64,000 bases of DNA from Faecalibacterium sp. CAG:1138 (lineage in GTDB: Bacteria > Bacillota > Clostridia > Christensenellales > CAG-917), in the NCBI GenBank assembly GCA_000434675.1, contig HF988646.1, positions 12,763-76,762 of the forward strand. Reading direction: 5' to 3'. Under the pieces are notes generated by a model. The model worked only from the letters and a program-made list of their open reading frames with translations, did no database searches and was not told where the DNA came from. Made by a program: the position numbers and the translations under genes. Position 1 is the stretch's first letter. Every line of letters begins with the position of its first letter. Positions 1 through 8,909 of the stretch are shown piece after piece.

Positions 1-386
1 AGAAGAAGCTTGAACACCATCATCAGCAGAATTGTGCCGAAAATCGCCGCCGAAATCACGATGCTTTTGGAAAGATAAAGCTGCGTGCGGCTTGCGCCCG
101 AGGACACGGCGTTTCTCAGCGCTCCGTTCTGGAATTCGGAAGCGAACATCAGCGCCACCCATATCGCAAGATAAATGGTGAGGTCGACGCTCAGCGCAAC
201 GTCTTTTGCCGTCGAAATGTCGAAGCTGTCGCCGAGGAAAACTTTGCCTCCGTCCGAATCTTCTCCCACCGGTATTTTCATTGTAACCACGGTCAGAAGA
301 GTCGCAATGGCAAGGATTATGAGGCAAACCTTAAAGGTTTTTTGCCGGTATAGTTTGTAAAAGTCGGCACGTAACAAATTTTTCAT
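1..386 (-). CDS. ABC-2 type transporter permease (partial, runs off left edge)
   Basis: The reverse strand opens with MKNLLRADFYKLYRQKTF and continues as a membrane-type protein to the window edge. A first hydrophobic segment follows the short basic cytoplasmic N-terminus, then a polar loop, then a second segment near YLAIWVALMFASEF. The motif ADFYKL and the phrase FQNGALRNAVSSGASR are typical of Bacillota ABC-2 permeases of bacitracin/lantibiotic-type exporters. The ATG at 386 overlaps the TGA of the upstream ATPase gene (ATGA), so the two are translationally coupled and should form one exporter. Only about 128 residues are visible; the C-terminal part lies outside the window. Substrate unknown. 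Confidence 0.8.
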   Translation of the reverse strand, partial: MKNLLRADFYKLYRQKTFKVCLIILAIATLLTVVTMKIPVGEDSDGGKVFLGDSFDISTAKDVALSVDLTIYLAIWVALMFASEFQNGALRNAVSSGASRTQLYLSKSIVISAAIFGTILLMMVFKLL

Positions 387-1297
387 TTTTCGCCTCCTTC
401 CATAAGCTTCAGGAAGTAGCTTTCCGGATCGTCCTCCGTAAGCGACAGTTCCGTCGGAATGACGTTGTTGTCCACCAACGATTTCATCACAAACGGGACG
501 TTATCGGTGAAATCGTAAAGATAAACATAGCCGTTTGTCATTTTATAATTTTTAGTGCCAAGCACGTTTTCGAGCACGCGTATCACGCCCAAGCTGTCGG
601 CGCAGCCGATTTTGACGGCTTTGGTCAGGCGAGTCTGAAGCTGCGAAACGGTGAACTGATCCACCATTTTGCCGTTTGCGATGACGCCGTAAACCCCGGC
701 AAGCTTGGTCAGCTCGCCTAAAATGTGGCTGCTTATAAATACAGTCACGCCTCTGCGGTTAAGCTCGAGCAAAAGATCTCTTATTTCCACGATTCCCGCA
801 GGGTCCAGACCGTTTATCGGCTCGTCGAGCATCAGAAGCTTCGGTTCGCCGATAAGAGCCACGGCGATGCCGAGGCGCTGCTTCATGCCGAGAGAAAAGT
901 TCTTTACTTTTTTATGATCTTTCGGATCGAGGCCCACTTTTATGAGCGCGTCTTCGGAAAGCTCTTTCGGCTCCAGTCCGAGTTGAAGCCTTCTGATTTC
1001 CATGTTTTCAAGAGCGGTCATATTGCCGTAGAAAGACGGCGATTCTATCAGGCATCCCATGTTCTTTCTGGCATTCACAAGTTCTTTTTTACCGCTACTT
1101 CCGAAAATCGCAATTTCGCCGGAATCGGGTGCGGCGAGGCCTCCGATAAGGCGCATTACGGTGGTTTTGCCCGCGCCGTTTTTGCCGATGAAGCCGTAAA
1201 TTTCACCTTCTTTTATGGCAAGGCTGACGTTTTTGACAACGGCCTTGTCCTTATAAACCTTGGTAAGATTTGAGGCTTGTATCGCGTATTTTGCCAT
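383..1297 (-). CDS. ABC transporter ATP-binding protein
   Basis: A 304-residue nucleotide-binding subunit. Walker A is GKNGAGKTT near residue 38, the signature is FSLGMKQRLGIA near residue 133, Walker B is LLMLDEP near 155, and the H-loop is ISSHILGEL. The C-terminal ~90 residues form the accessory region seen in BcrA/NatA-type ATPases. GGAGG sits 10-14 bases before the ATG. It is followed, with a 4-base overlap, by the permease, so it most likely powers export of a peptide, antibiotic or lipid. The family is clear; the substrate is not. Confidence 0.93.
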   Translation of the reverse strand: MAKYAIQASNLTKVYKDKAVVKNVSLAIKEGEIYGFIGKNGAGKTTVMRLIGGLAAPDSGEIAIFGSSGKKELVNARKNMGCLIESPSFYGNMTALENMEIRRLQLGLEPKELSEDALIKVGLDPKDHKKVKNFSLGMKQRLGIAVALIGEPKLLMLDEPINGLDPAGIVEIRDLLLELNRRGVTVFISSHILGELTKLAGVYGVIANGKMVDQFTVSQLQTRLTKAVKIGCADSLGVIRVLENVLGTKNYKMTNGYVYLYDFTDNVPFVMKSLVDNNVIPTELSLTEDDPESYFLKLMEGGEK

Positions 1298-1325
1298 TTT
1301 TAAGTTACCTCCCGTTATGGAGCCT

Positions 1326-1829
1326 TCAGCTCCAGAAACTGTTTCGTTTTTTCCCGTGATTGCATTCGTCGAAAACGATTGCGAGCGCCACCGAAAGAAG
1401 CGCCGTTTTCGGATCCTGAACGTCCAGCACGTAAGCGTCCCTTATTGCCAGCACTTTTTTGTTAGTCTGGGCAACGACCGTTCCGTCTTCGGCAAGCAGG
1501 CGATAGCTGTATGAGAAAAGGCTGCCGTCGATCGAAAGGTTTCCGAATTCTACGGTTTGTATGTTGAATTTCGGCTTGATCAGACTGAACTTGGCGTTGA
1601 CTTTCGCAATCACGTCGCCTTCCGGAGTTTCGACGTCGTAGTGAGCAAAGAAGTGCCAAAGTTTGTGCCTGACAATCAGAAGATCGTTTCCGTTGACGTC
1701 TTTTATCGCAAAGCGTTTCGGAATTTTGACGAGAGATCCCTTAACTTCCAGAACTCTGTTTCCGGAAACGTCGGTGATAAAGAAGCTGTCGCGAATGGCG
1801 AGCATTCGTTGTTTTATGACAAATTGCAT
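1326..1829 (-). CDS. LURP-one-related (LOR, DUF567) family protein
   Basis: A 167-residue protein beginning MQFVIKQRMLAIRDSF, preceded by GGAGGAT, which fixes this start over an upstream in-frame ATG. The repeating beta-strand pattern (FVIKQRML, FFITDVSGN, RVLEVKGS, LWHFFAHYDV, AYVLDV) and the N-terminal 'K/R-Q-x-x-x-I-R-D-S/K-F' signature match the tubby-like LOR fold, common in Bacillota beside membrane or transporter genes. The molecular role of bacterial LOR proteins is poorly known. It lies 28 bases upstream of the ABC ATPase gene on the same strand, so it is probably in that operon. Confidence 0.75.
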   Translation of the reverse strand: MQFVIKQRMLAIRDSFFITDVSGNRVLEVKGSLVKIPKRFAIKDVNGNDLLIVRHKLWHFFAHYDVETPEGDVIAKVNAKFSLIKPKFNIQTVEFGNLSIDGSLFSYSYRLLAEDGTVVAQTNKKVLAIRDAYVLDVQDPKTALLSVALAIVFDECNHGKKRNSFWS

Positions 1830-1931
1830 GCGGTATCCTCCTTGTTCGTTAGCTACCATTATATCAAACTCTGCAAAATATTGCAACTACAATTTTATTT
1901 TGCCTTATTTCCTGCCTGCAATTTCAATCGG

Positions 1932-1960
1932 TTGACTGAGCGACGAAAAATATATATAAT
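1932..1960 (+). promoter_or_regulatory. Sigma-A type promoter of purA
   Basis: TTGACT at 1932-1937 and TATAAT at 1955-1960 are separated by 17 bp. The likely start of transcription is 30-40 bases before the purA ATG, leaving room for the GGAGG at about 1997. Confidence 0.75.
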
Positions 1961-2007
1961 ATTTTCCGTAAATGGGCGCAAGCTCAAAAAGTTTCGGAGG
2001 ATAAAAT

Positions 2008-3279
2008 ATGTTAACAAGTATCGTCGGTATCAACTGGGGCGATGAAGGCAAAGGCCGCATGGTCGATTTGCTCAGCTCGGATTATGACGTCGTTTGCAGG
2101 TATCAGGGCGGCAACAACGCCGGCCACACCGTGGTCAACCACCTTGGGAAATTCGTTTTGAATTTATTGCCTAGCGGCATACTTCGTCCGGAGGTCGTCA
2201 ACGTTATGGGCAACGGCATGGTCATAGACCTCGAGCACCTCTCAAAAGAGGTCGGCAGGCTCAGGGCGGCGGGCGTCAGCATCACTCCCGACAACCTGAA
2301 AATCAGCGAAAGAGCCGTCATCTGCATGCCTTATCACGTTTTGCAGGACTGCTTGGAGGAAGATCGTCTGGGCGACGCAAAATACGGCAGCACCAAACGC
2401 GGTATAGCTCCGGTTTACGGCGACAAATACTTGAAAAAAGTCATCAGAATGGGCGATTTGAGGTATCCTGAATTTCTGGAAAGACGGGTTAAAGAAATCG
2501 TTGACTGGAAAAACCTCTTCATCAGAGACGCCTACAAAGCCGACGCCGTCAGCGCGGACGAAATGGTCGCGTGGCTCAAAAAATTCGGCGGAGAATTTCT
2601 GGACTACGTCTCGGACGTGGGCAGCTATCTGAACGACGCCGCAAAGGCCGGCAAAAACATTATGTTCGAAGCGCAGCTCGGCGCGCTCAGGGACATTGAT
2701 TTCGGCATCAATCCGTACACCTCCAGCTCCAACACCGTTGCGGCATACGCGCCTGTCGGCGCAGGCGTTCCGAATTTGAAGCTCGACAAAGTCGTGGGCA
2801 TCATGAAGGCTTACAGCAGCTGCGTGGGCGAAGGTCCTTACACGGTCGAGGCTTTCGGCGAATTTGCGCACGAACTCAGGGAAGCGGGCGGCGAATACGG
2901 CGCGGCAACCGGCAGACCTAGAAGAGTCGGCGGCTTCGACGTCGTTGCTTCCAGATACGGTTGCAGAATGCAGGGCGCAGACGAAATCGCTTTGACGAAA
3001 CTGGACGTTCTGTCCGTGTTTGACGAAATTCCTGTCTGCGTCGCCTACGACGTAAACGGCACCCTGGTTTCCGAGTTCCCGTTCGGCGAAGACCTTACCG
3101 TCGCAAAACCCGTATTCGAATATCTCAAGGGTTGGAAATCCGACATTTCCTCCGTCAGAAAATTCGAGGATCTTCCGAAAGAAGCGCAGGACTACGTTAC
3201 TTTCATCGAAAAATCCGTCGGCTGCAACATCAGATACGTATCCGTCGGCGCGGAAAGAGACGCATACATCGAAAAATAA
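2008..3279 (+). CDS. purA: Adenylosuccinate synthetase
   Basis: Joins IMP and aspartate using GTP, the first committed step from IMP to AMP, in the cytosol. The 423-residue length is normal. The N-terminus carries the GTP/IMP-binding motifs NWGDEGKG and GGNNAGHTV; YGSTKRGIAP corresponds to the family GTTxRGIGP motif with substitutions. TGRPRRVGGFD near residue 305 is the conserved IMP/aspartate loop. GGAGG precedes the ATG by about 8 bases, a strong promoter lies upstream and a hairpin terminator lies just after the stop, so it is probably a single-gene unit. Confidence 0.96.
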   Translation: MLTSIVGINWGDEGKGRMVDLLSSDYDVVCRYQGGNNAGHTVVNHLGKFVLNLLPSGILRPEVVNVMGNGMVIDLEHLSKEVGRLRAAGVSITPDNLKISERAVICMPYHVLQDCLEEDRLGDAKYGSTKRGIAPVYGDKYLKKVIRMGDLRYPEFLERRVKEIVDWKNLFIRDAYKADAVSADEMVAWLKKFGGEFLDYVSDVGSYLNDAAKAGKNIMFEAQLGALRDIDFGINPYTSSSNTVAAYAPVGAGVPNLKLDKVVGIMKAYSSCVGEGPYTVEAFGEFAHELREAGGEYGAATGRPRRVGGFDVVASRYGCRMQGADEIALTKLDVLSVFDEIPVCVAYDVNGTLVSEFPFGEDLTVAKPVFEYLKGWKSDISSVRKFEDLPKEAQDYVTFIEKSVGCNIRYVSVGAERDAYIEK

Positions 3280-3296
3280 CGAACCGAATAAAGACT

Positions 3297-3322
3297 GCGA
3301 CACCGTTTCGGTGTCGCTTTTT
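3297..3322 (+). terminator. Rho-independent terminator after purA
   Basis: Stem GCGACACCG / CGGTGTCGC with a TTT loop, followed by a short T-run, 17 bases after the purA stop codon. Confidence 0.85.
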
Positions 3323-3370
3323 CGTGGTCTAATCGCGCCTGCCGGCGAATAAATTATGCGGGAGGTGCTT

Positions 3371-4216
3371 ATGCAGATAAGATTCAGAAAAATTCAGGCG
3401 GCAGGAAACGACTACGTTTATATATCAAATTTCGACAGACGAATTCTTAACAAATCGGAGCTTGCAAAAATTTTGTCCGACAGACATTTCGGAGTGGGCG
3501 GCGACGGAGTGGTTTTCGTCGAGGACAGCCCGACGTTCGACGGCAAAATGGTTATGTTCAACGCCGACGGAACAGAGGGAAATATGTGCGGGAACGCCAT
3601 ACGCGCGGTTGCCAAAATTTTGTCGGAAAACGGCCGAATAACGGGCGATTTGGCCGTTATAGACACAAAAAGCGGCCCCAAAGAGGTTCGTATTTTGAAG
3701 AGAGATCCGTTCGTTGCGAAAGTGGATATGGGACACGTAAGTTTTTCGGGAGCGGACTTGCCCGTAAACTTTAAGGGCGATTGCACGGAAATCCCGTTTA
3801 CTAATCGCGGCAGAAAACGCATTTTCTCGGCGGTTTCGACGGGCAATTTCCATGCGGTTACCACCGTCAACTCGGTGGCCGGCCTTGACCTTTCGAAAAT
3901 GAAAAAGGCTATCTTGTCAAGCGGCTTTTTCCAAGGTGACGTAAACGTCGAAGTTTGCGAGATATTGTCAGAATCTGCAGTTAAAGTGCGCGTTTTTGAG
4001 CGTGGAACAGGCGAAACGCTCGCTTGCGGCACGGGGGCAACTGCGGCCGTCGCCGCGCTCAGGCGCCGAAATCTGCTTTTTTCAAAAACCGTCGACGTCT
4101 ATATGAAAGGCGGCAAATTGCAGGTGGAAGAAGACGGCGGGCGTTTCTTTCTGACGGGCGAGGCCGAGGACGTTTTCGAAGGAACGGCGTATGCGGAGGT
4201 CGTCTATGATAAATAA
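3371..4216 (+). CDS. dapF: Diaminopimelate epimerase
   Basis: Converts LL- to meso-diaminopimelate for lysine and peptidoglycan. The two catalytic cysteines are visible in their family contexts: EGNMCGNAIRA (about residue 76) and GTGETLACGTGATAA (about residue 220). The N-terminal QAAGNDYVY replaces the usual GxGNDF. Length (281 residues) is normal. The start at MQIRFRK is chosen because GGAGGTG lies 6 bases upstream; an earlier ATG has no such site. The 3' end overlaps dapL by 11 bases, so the two DAP genes are coupled. Confidence 0.96.
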   Translation: MQIRFRKIQAAGNDYVYISNFDRRILNKSELAKILSDRHFGVGGDGVVFVEDSPTFDGKMVMFNADGTEGNMCGNAIRAVAKILSENGRITGDLAVIDTKSGPKEVRILKRDPFVAKVDMGHVSFSGADLPVNFKGDCTEIPFTNRGRKRIFSAVSTGNFHAVTTVNSVAGLDLSKMKKAILSSGFFQGDVNVEVCEILSESAVKVRVFERGTGETLACGTGATAAVAALRRRNLLFSKTVDVYMKGGKLQVEEDGGRFFLTGEAEDVFEGTAYAEVVYDK

Positions 4217-5327
4217 CAATTTTTTCGATTTAAGGGCAAACTACGTCTTTTCGGAGGTTGCGCAGAAAGTTAAAGAATTTAAGGAGCAAAATCCCGATGT
4301 AAACCTTACCTCGTACGGCATAGGCGACGTTTGTTTTCCGCTGTCGAAAACCGTCGTAACCGCGCTTGAAAATGCTGCGGCCGGTCTTGGCACCGACGAC
4401 GGATTTTTGGGTTATCAGGACGAAGGCGGCATAAAAGCGCTGAAAGCCGCCGTTTCGAATTTCTACAAAAACCGCCGAAAAGTTTCCGTTTCCGAAAACG
4501 AAATTTTCGTTTCCGACGGTGCAAAAAGCGACATAGGCGGACTTCTGGAGCTGTTTTCGACAAGTTCCGTCGTGCTGGTTTCCGATCCCGTTTATCCCGC
4601 CTACGTCGATGCGGCCACCATTCGCGGCTTAGCCGTACAAACCGTTTCGGCGACTCCCGAAAATCGGTTTTTGCCGGAGCCTCCGGATTTTTCCGCCGAC
4701 GTGATTTTTTTATGCTCGCCGTCAAATCCCACGGGTGCGACGTATGATTATGCGGGGCTCGAAAAATGGGTGAGATATGCAAAAAAAGTCGGCGCGGTTA
4801 TTCTTTTCGACGCGGCTTATGCCGAATTTTCGCCCGACGGTTTCCCTAAAAGCATCTACGAAATCGACGGTGCAAAAGAAGTTGCAATCGAAATTTCAAG
4901 CCTCAGCAAATCGCACGGCTTTACGGGCCTCAGATGCGGATGGAGCGTCGTTCCCGATGAGCTCGAAACGTCGGGCGTCAGACTCAACAAGTTCTGGCGG
5001 CGCAGACAGGCGGCAAGGTTCAACGGAGCCTCCGTTCTGGCACAGGCAGGTGCGGTGGCGGCGCTTTCCGAGGAAGGCTTGTCGGAAGCTTCCGTCTATA
5101 TAAACCACTATAAGCGCAACGCCGAAGCACTGAAAAACCGACTTATAGAAGAAGGCTTGCAGGTTTTCGGCAGCGCGCCGTATCTTTGGGTGAAATGCCC
5201 AAGCGGGTTTACCGACGAAAGCTATTTCGATTATTGCCTGAGCCAAAAGCACGAAATCGTAACTCCGGGCAGCGGATTCGGAAGCTCGGGCAAAGAATTC
5301 GTCAGATACAGCTGTTTTTTCAGATAA
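4206..5327 (+). CDS. dapL: LL-diaminopimelate aminotransferase
   Basis: PLP enzyme that makes LL-DAP directly from tetrahydrodipicolinate, by-passing succinylated or acetylated intermediates. Evidence is the N-terminal NNNFFDLRANYVFSEVAQK, YGIGDVCFPL, the substrate loop DDGFLGYQDEGG, CSPSNPTGATYD, and the PLP-binding lysine in SSLSKSHGFTGLRCGW. Length is 373 residues against about 400 for the family. Its start MINNNFF follows GGAGGT inside the end of dapF. The following enzyme in the pathway, dapF, is immediately upstream, which supports DapL over a generic class I aminotransferase. Confidence 0.92.
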   Translation: MINNNFFDLRANYVFSEVAQKVKEFKEQNPDVNLTSYGIGDVCFPLSKTVVTALENAAAGLGTDDGFLGYQDEGGIKALKAAVSNFYKNRRKVSVSENEIFVSDGAKSDIGGLLELFSTSSVVLVSDPVYPAYVDAATIRGLAVQTVSATPENRFLPEPPDFSADVIFLCSPSNPTGATYDYAGLEKWVRYAKKVGAVILFDAAYAEFSPDGFPKSIYEIDGAKEVAIEISSLSKSHGFTGLRCGWSVVPDELETSGVRLNKFWRRRQAARFNGASVLAQAGAVAALSEEGLSEASVYINHYKRNAEALKNRLIEEGLQVFGSAPYLWVKCPSGFTDESYFDYCLSQKHEIVTPGSGFGSSGKEFVRYSCFFR

Positions 5328-5390
5328 CATACTTTACACACGCGGAAAAATATATTAAACTTATTATAGAAACACATACGGAGGGGACCT

Positions 5391-7082
5391 ATGCTGTCTA
5401 ACTATAAATTCAAGCTATATTATAACGTCGGCTCGGTCGGCAAAATTTCATCCGAAAATCCGGACGATTTCGACGTTTCGATTTTCGACGACGGCGTGCG
5501 CCTCAAAATTACCTTGCTTCCAAAGAAACCTTTGGAGCTTGTTTGGGCGGAAATCAAATGCAAATATAACTATCAGGACGATTGCCGTGTTTTCGTCAAC
5601 GGCTATCAGAGCTGGTCGGAAAGCAGGGAATACCTTAAGGGCGAAAAGCTTGTCGGGCTTCCGGGCATCGGCAAATGGAAAATCGCCCGCAAATACACCA
5701 CTATAAGCGGCGACTATCACATAAAGGATTATCCTAACCTCGCCAATCGTTTTCACGGCTACACCTTCGGCTACGTCCGCAACGGCTCGCAGGTCGATTT
5801 TGTGGGCAGCTTGTCAGAAAGAGAAGGCTACACCGTCATAAACTACAATCTGAACGAAAACAGCCTCGTCGTCGAAAAGGACGTAGAGGGCAAAACCGTG
5901 TCCGAAAGCTACGTTTTGTTTGATATTATCCGCATTTCTGACACTTATGACCGTGTTTTTGACACATATTTTGAAAAAATGGGTATAACGCCGCCGAAAA
6001 TGCAAAGGATGTGCGGTTACACCACTTGGTACAACTATTACAACAAAATCACCGAAAAAATCGTTATGAGGGATCTCGAGGCTTTCGACGCAGTAAAAGA
6101 AAAGGTGGACGTTTTCCAGATAGACGACGGCTATCAGACGGCCGTTGGCGACTGGCTGTCGGTTGACAAGGTCAAGTTCCCTTCCGGAATGAAAGCGGTT
6201 GCGGGCGCAATTCATCAAAAAGGCTACAAAGCGGGCATCTGGCTGGCTCCTCTGAACGCGCAGAAAAATTCCGTCGTAGCAAAAACCCATCCCGACTGGC
6301 TCATCAAGGGCGACAATGGCAAACCTATTCTGACTTGCGTCGGCTGGGGCGGCGCGTACGCCCTGGACATCGAAAACGAAGAGTGCAGGGCATATATCCG
6401 TCATTTCTTCGACGTCATACTCAACGAATGGGGCTTCGACATGGTGAAGCTTGACTTTTTGTATTCCGCGGCGCGTATGGCCAGAAACAACAAAACGCAC
6501 GGCCAGCTTATGTGCGAGGCCATGGACTTTTTGAGGGAGTGCGTGGGCGATAAGCTGATTTTGGGTTGCGGAGTTCCGCTTGGCCCGTCATTTGGAAAAG
6601 TGGACATGTGCCGAATCGGCTCCGACGCCGAAATTCAGTTTAAGGACAGGTTCTATGTGCACTTCACCAATCGTGAAATCATCAGCACCAAAACCGCGCT
6701 CAAAAACACCATGTTCAGGCGTTGTCTGAATCATCGGGTATTTTTGAACGATCCCGACGTGTTCTTCTTCAGAAACACCAAGCGCGCTCCTATCGGCGGC
6801 GAAAAAGCAAAGCGCCTCAAATACACCGAACAGCAGAAACAACTTCTGGCAGAGGTTTGCAGCATGTTCGGAAGTGTGCTTTTCACCAGCGATTCGGTTG
6901 CCGAATACGACGAAAATCAAATAAAAAGTCTTTTGAACACCTACGCCGAAAAAGACAGAACGGACGTTTCTGTCGACTACGTAGGCGACGACGTTGCGGT
7001 TGTGGTTTACAGTGAGGACGGAAAGAGAATCGAGTGGACGATCGATATGTCCACCGGCGAAAACAGCAAGCGTCAAATCTGA
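5391..7082 (+). CDS. Alpha-galactosidase, GH36 family
   Basis: A 563-residue glycoside hydrolase releasing alpha-linked galactose from melibiose/raffinose-type sugars. No signal peptide is seen, so it acts in the cytoplasm. An N-terminal beta-sandwich (with FVNGYQSW, a clear GH36 motif) leads to a TIM barrel with TTWYNYY, VFQIDDGYQ and the nucleophile-bearing VKLDFLYSA; the candidate acid/base aspartate is in CRIGSDAE. It is shorter than the ~730-residue GH36 group I enzymes and resembles the shorter clostridial forms. GGAGGGG precedes the ATG. The adjacent PfkB-type kinase suggests a raffinose/sucrose-family pathway, but no transporter is present here. Confidence 0.88.
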   Translation: MLSNYKFKLYYNVGSVGKISSENPDDFDVSIFDDGVRLKITLLPKKPLELVWAEIKCKYNYQDDCRVFVNGYQSWSESREYLKGEKLVGLPGIGKWKIARKYTTISGDYHIKDYPNLANRFHGYTFGYVRNGSQVDFVGSLSEREGYTVINYNLNENSLVVEKDVEGKTVSESYVLFDIIRISDTYDRVFDTYFEKMGITPPKMQRMCGYTTWYNYYNKITEKIVMRDLEAFDAVKEKVDVFQIDDGYQTAVGDWLSVDKVKFPSGMKAVAGAIHQKGYKAGIWLAPLNAQKNSVVAKTHPDWLIKGDNGKPILTCVGWGGAYALDIENEECRAYIRHFFDVILNEWGFDMVKLDFLYSAARMARNNKTHGQLMCEAMDFLRECVGDKLILGCGVPLGPSFGKVDMCRIGSDAEIQFKDRFYVHFTNREIISTKTALKNTMFRRCLNHRVFLNDPDVFFFRNTKRAPIGGEKAKRLKYTEQQKQLLAEVCSMFGSVLFTSDSVAEYDENQIKSLLNTYAEKDRTDVSVDYVGDDVAVVVYSEDGKRIEWTIDMSTGENSKRQI

Positions 7083-7140
7083 CGTAAAAAAGTGTTTATA
7101 CGTCGATTTATGACGATAAAATGTTTTTAGGGAGAAACAA

Positions 7141-8019
7141 ATGATTTATATTGCCGGTGAAATTCTGGCCGACAGATTCGTTTTCGGCAACGATTGCACC
7201 ACAAAAGTGGGTGGCGCGCCGTTCAACGCTGCCGCTTGGGCGGCAGACGGCGGCGCAAAAACGGTTTTCTACGGCGCAGTCGGTGGCGACGACGTCGGAA
7301 AAAAGGTTCTGGCCGATGCGTCAAAAACGAAAGTTCGGCTCTCGGTGGACGTTTTGAAAGGTCATCGAACCACGGTTGCGCTTGTTTCGCTCTCCGCCGG
7401 CGGCGAGCGAAATTTCCGATTTTTGCGCGACGACACGGCCGAATTTAAGCTTTCCGTGCAAAAAATAAACATGTGCGCATTCGAAAAATGCAAAATTGCG
7501 CACTTGGGCAGTCTTATGCTCACAGAGATTGAAGGCAGGAAGTTTGCCGCCGATTTCGTCGCTTCTTCAAAAGAAAAACACAAAATCCTGTCTTTCGACT
7601 ACAATTTCCGTGACGATCTGTATCCTTCGTTCGAAGCCTCGAAAGAGGTTTGCAAAAACGTCGTGGAATCGGCAGACGTTTTGAAATTTTCGGAAGATGA
7701 AATTTTGGCCTACACAAAAGCGGCCGACGTTTCGGGCGCACTGAAAGCACTTTCCCAAAAGGACAGACTGGTGGTTGTAACCTTGGGCAAAAAGGGCAGC
7801 GCATATTCGTTCGGCGGCGAGCTCGGCTTTGTCGAAGCCGTTCCCGTTTCGGCGGTTGACACCACCGGTGCCGGCGACGCGTATATGGGGACTATGCTTG
7901 CGGGGCTTGACAAAACTGATTTCCCGGACGTGTCGATAAATGAAATTCAATCGGTCCTCGAAGCCGCGTCCCGAAAGGGCGCCGAAGCCACCACATTTTA
8001 CGGCGCGATAAAAATATGA
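7141..8019 (+). CDS. PfkB-family carbohydrate kinase (fructokinase-like)
   Basis: A 292-residue ribokinase-fold kinase. GGAPFNAAAWAA near residue 24 is the N-terminal substrate-binding glycine motif, and DTTGAGDAYMGTMLAG near residue 240 is the C-terminal signature with the catalytic Asp and anion hole. VVTLGKKGSAY precedes the ATP-site region. Closest in pattern to fructokinases. GGGAG precedes the ATG, 58 bases after the alpha-galactosidase stop, consistent with phosphorylating the sugar released from galactosyl-sucrose. Exact substrate is inference. Confidence 0.87.
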   Translation: MIYIAGEILADRFVFGNDCTTKVGGAPFNAAAWAADGGAKTVFYGAVGGDDVGKKVLADASKTKVRLSVDVLKGHRTTVALVSLSAGGERNFRFLRDDTAEFKLSVQKINMCAFEKCKIAHLGSLMLTEIEGRKFAADFVASSKEKHKILSFDYNFRDDLYPSFEASKEVCKNVVESADVLKFSEDEILAYTKAADVSGALKALSQKDRLVVVTLGKKGSAYSFGGELGFVEAVPVSAVDTTGAGDAYMGTMLAGLDKTDFPDVSINEIQSVLEAASRKGAEATTFYGAIKI

Positions 8020-8033
8020 AACTTTATATTTTG

Positions 8034-8647
8034 AAAACAAAAAACGACGGATTTTTCCGTTTTATGTTGTTTGAGCAGGCAGGTGATAACAAGCAAAGCC
8101 GAGGAAGCGCTTGCATTTGTGAGGCGCGCGCAGGTATCCTTGCTCCAAAAACGGTGGCAAAGCCACGTGTTTCAAAGAAACAAAAAACGACGGAGCATTA
8201 CGTTCTATGTTGTTTGAGCAGGCAGGTGATAACAAGCAAAGCCGAGGAAGCGCTTGCATTTGCGAGGCGCGCGCAGGTATCCTTGCTCCAAAAACGGTGG
8301 CGGAGCCACGAGTTTTGAAGAAATAGAAAAACGACGGAGATATCCGTTCTAGGTTGTTAGAGCAGGCAGGTGATAACAAGCAAAGCCGAGGAAGCGCTTG
8401 CATTTGCGAGGCGCGCGCAGGTATCCTTGCTCCAAAAACGGTGGCAAAGCCACGTGTTTCAAAGAAACAAAAAACGACGGAGCATTACGTTCTATGTTGT
8501 TTGAGCAGGCAGGTGATAACAAGCAAAGCCGAGGAAGCGCTTGCATTTGCGAGGCGCGCGCAGGTATCCTTGCTCCAAAAACGGTGGCGTAGCCGCGTGT
8601 TTTGAAGAAACAAAAAAACGACGGATTTTTCCGTCGTTTTGTTTTTG
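8034..8647 (+). repeat. Four tandem ~144-bp imperfect repeats abutting tRNA-Gly
   Basis: Units begin at GAGCAGG at 8073, 8216, 8360 and 8503 (periods 143, 144, 143), and the next in-register GAGCAGG at 8648 is the 3' end of the tRNA-Gly gene itself (145 bp later). Each unit holds the same order of short blocks: GATAACAAGCAAAGCCGAGG, GCGCGCGCAGG, a GTGGCAAAGCCAC hairpin, and an ACGACGGA element that in the last unit forms the tRNA terminator (CGACGGA TTTT TCCGTCG). Units differ at scattered positions and are not separated by unique spacers, so this is not a CRISPR. Open frames through it on both strands simply repeat and are not genes. Confidence 0.9.
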
Positions 8648-8719
8648 GAGCAGGTGATGGGAATCGAACCCACAAATTCAGCTTGGGAAGCTGATGTTAT
8701 GCCACTTAACTACACCTGC
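8646..8719 (-). tRNA. tRNA-Gly (anticodon CCC)
   Basis: On the minus strand the acceptor arms GCAGGTG / CACCTGC pair fully, the anticodon arm is TCAGC-TTCCCAA-GCTGA giving anticodon CCC (codon GGG), and the T-arm is GTGGG-TTCGATT-CCCAT. The discriminator is T, normal for glycine, and CCA is encoded in the DNA. It is followed on its own strand by the repeat array, whose units copy the tRNA 3' end. Confidence 0.95.
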
Positions 8720-8734
8720 AAACGCAGTACTTAT

Positions 8735-8762
8735 ATTATACAATGTTTTTCAAAAAAAGCAA
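8735..8762 (-). promoter_or_regulatory. Promoter of tRNA-Gly
   Basis: On the minus strand TTGCTT (8762-8757) and TATAAT (8740-8735) are 16 bp apart, 16 bases before the tRNA 5' end. Confidence 0.55.
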
Positions 8763-8858
8763 GCGGATTGCCGCATGGAAAAAAGCAGGACAAATGTTTT
8801 TTTAAAAATCACATGACATAATGAAATTAAACGGCGAAATAACCGCTTCGCTTTTCTG

Positions 8859-8887
8859 TTGCAAAAACGGCTCCTCGGTGGTATAAT
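8859..8887 (+). promoter_or_regulatory. Promoter of the interrupted membrane-protein gene
   Basis: TTGCAA at 8859-8864 and a perfect TATAAT at 8882-8887 are 17 bp apart; AGGAG and the ATG at 8910 follow. Confidence 0.6.
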
Positions 8888-8909
8888 CGACATAGGAGCA
8901 TCTGCGCAT

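Noticed and set aside
725..1273. Long frames opposite the ABC ATPase and many other core genes
   Set aside because: They are shadows of real genes, caused by the high third-position GC; they lack ribosome-binding sites and family motifs.
8034..8647. CRISPR-like periodic repeats
   Set aside because: Units are ~144 bp, contiguous and without unique spacers, and no cas genes are present.
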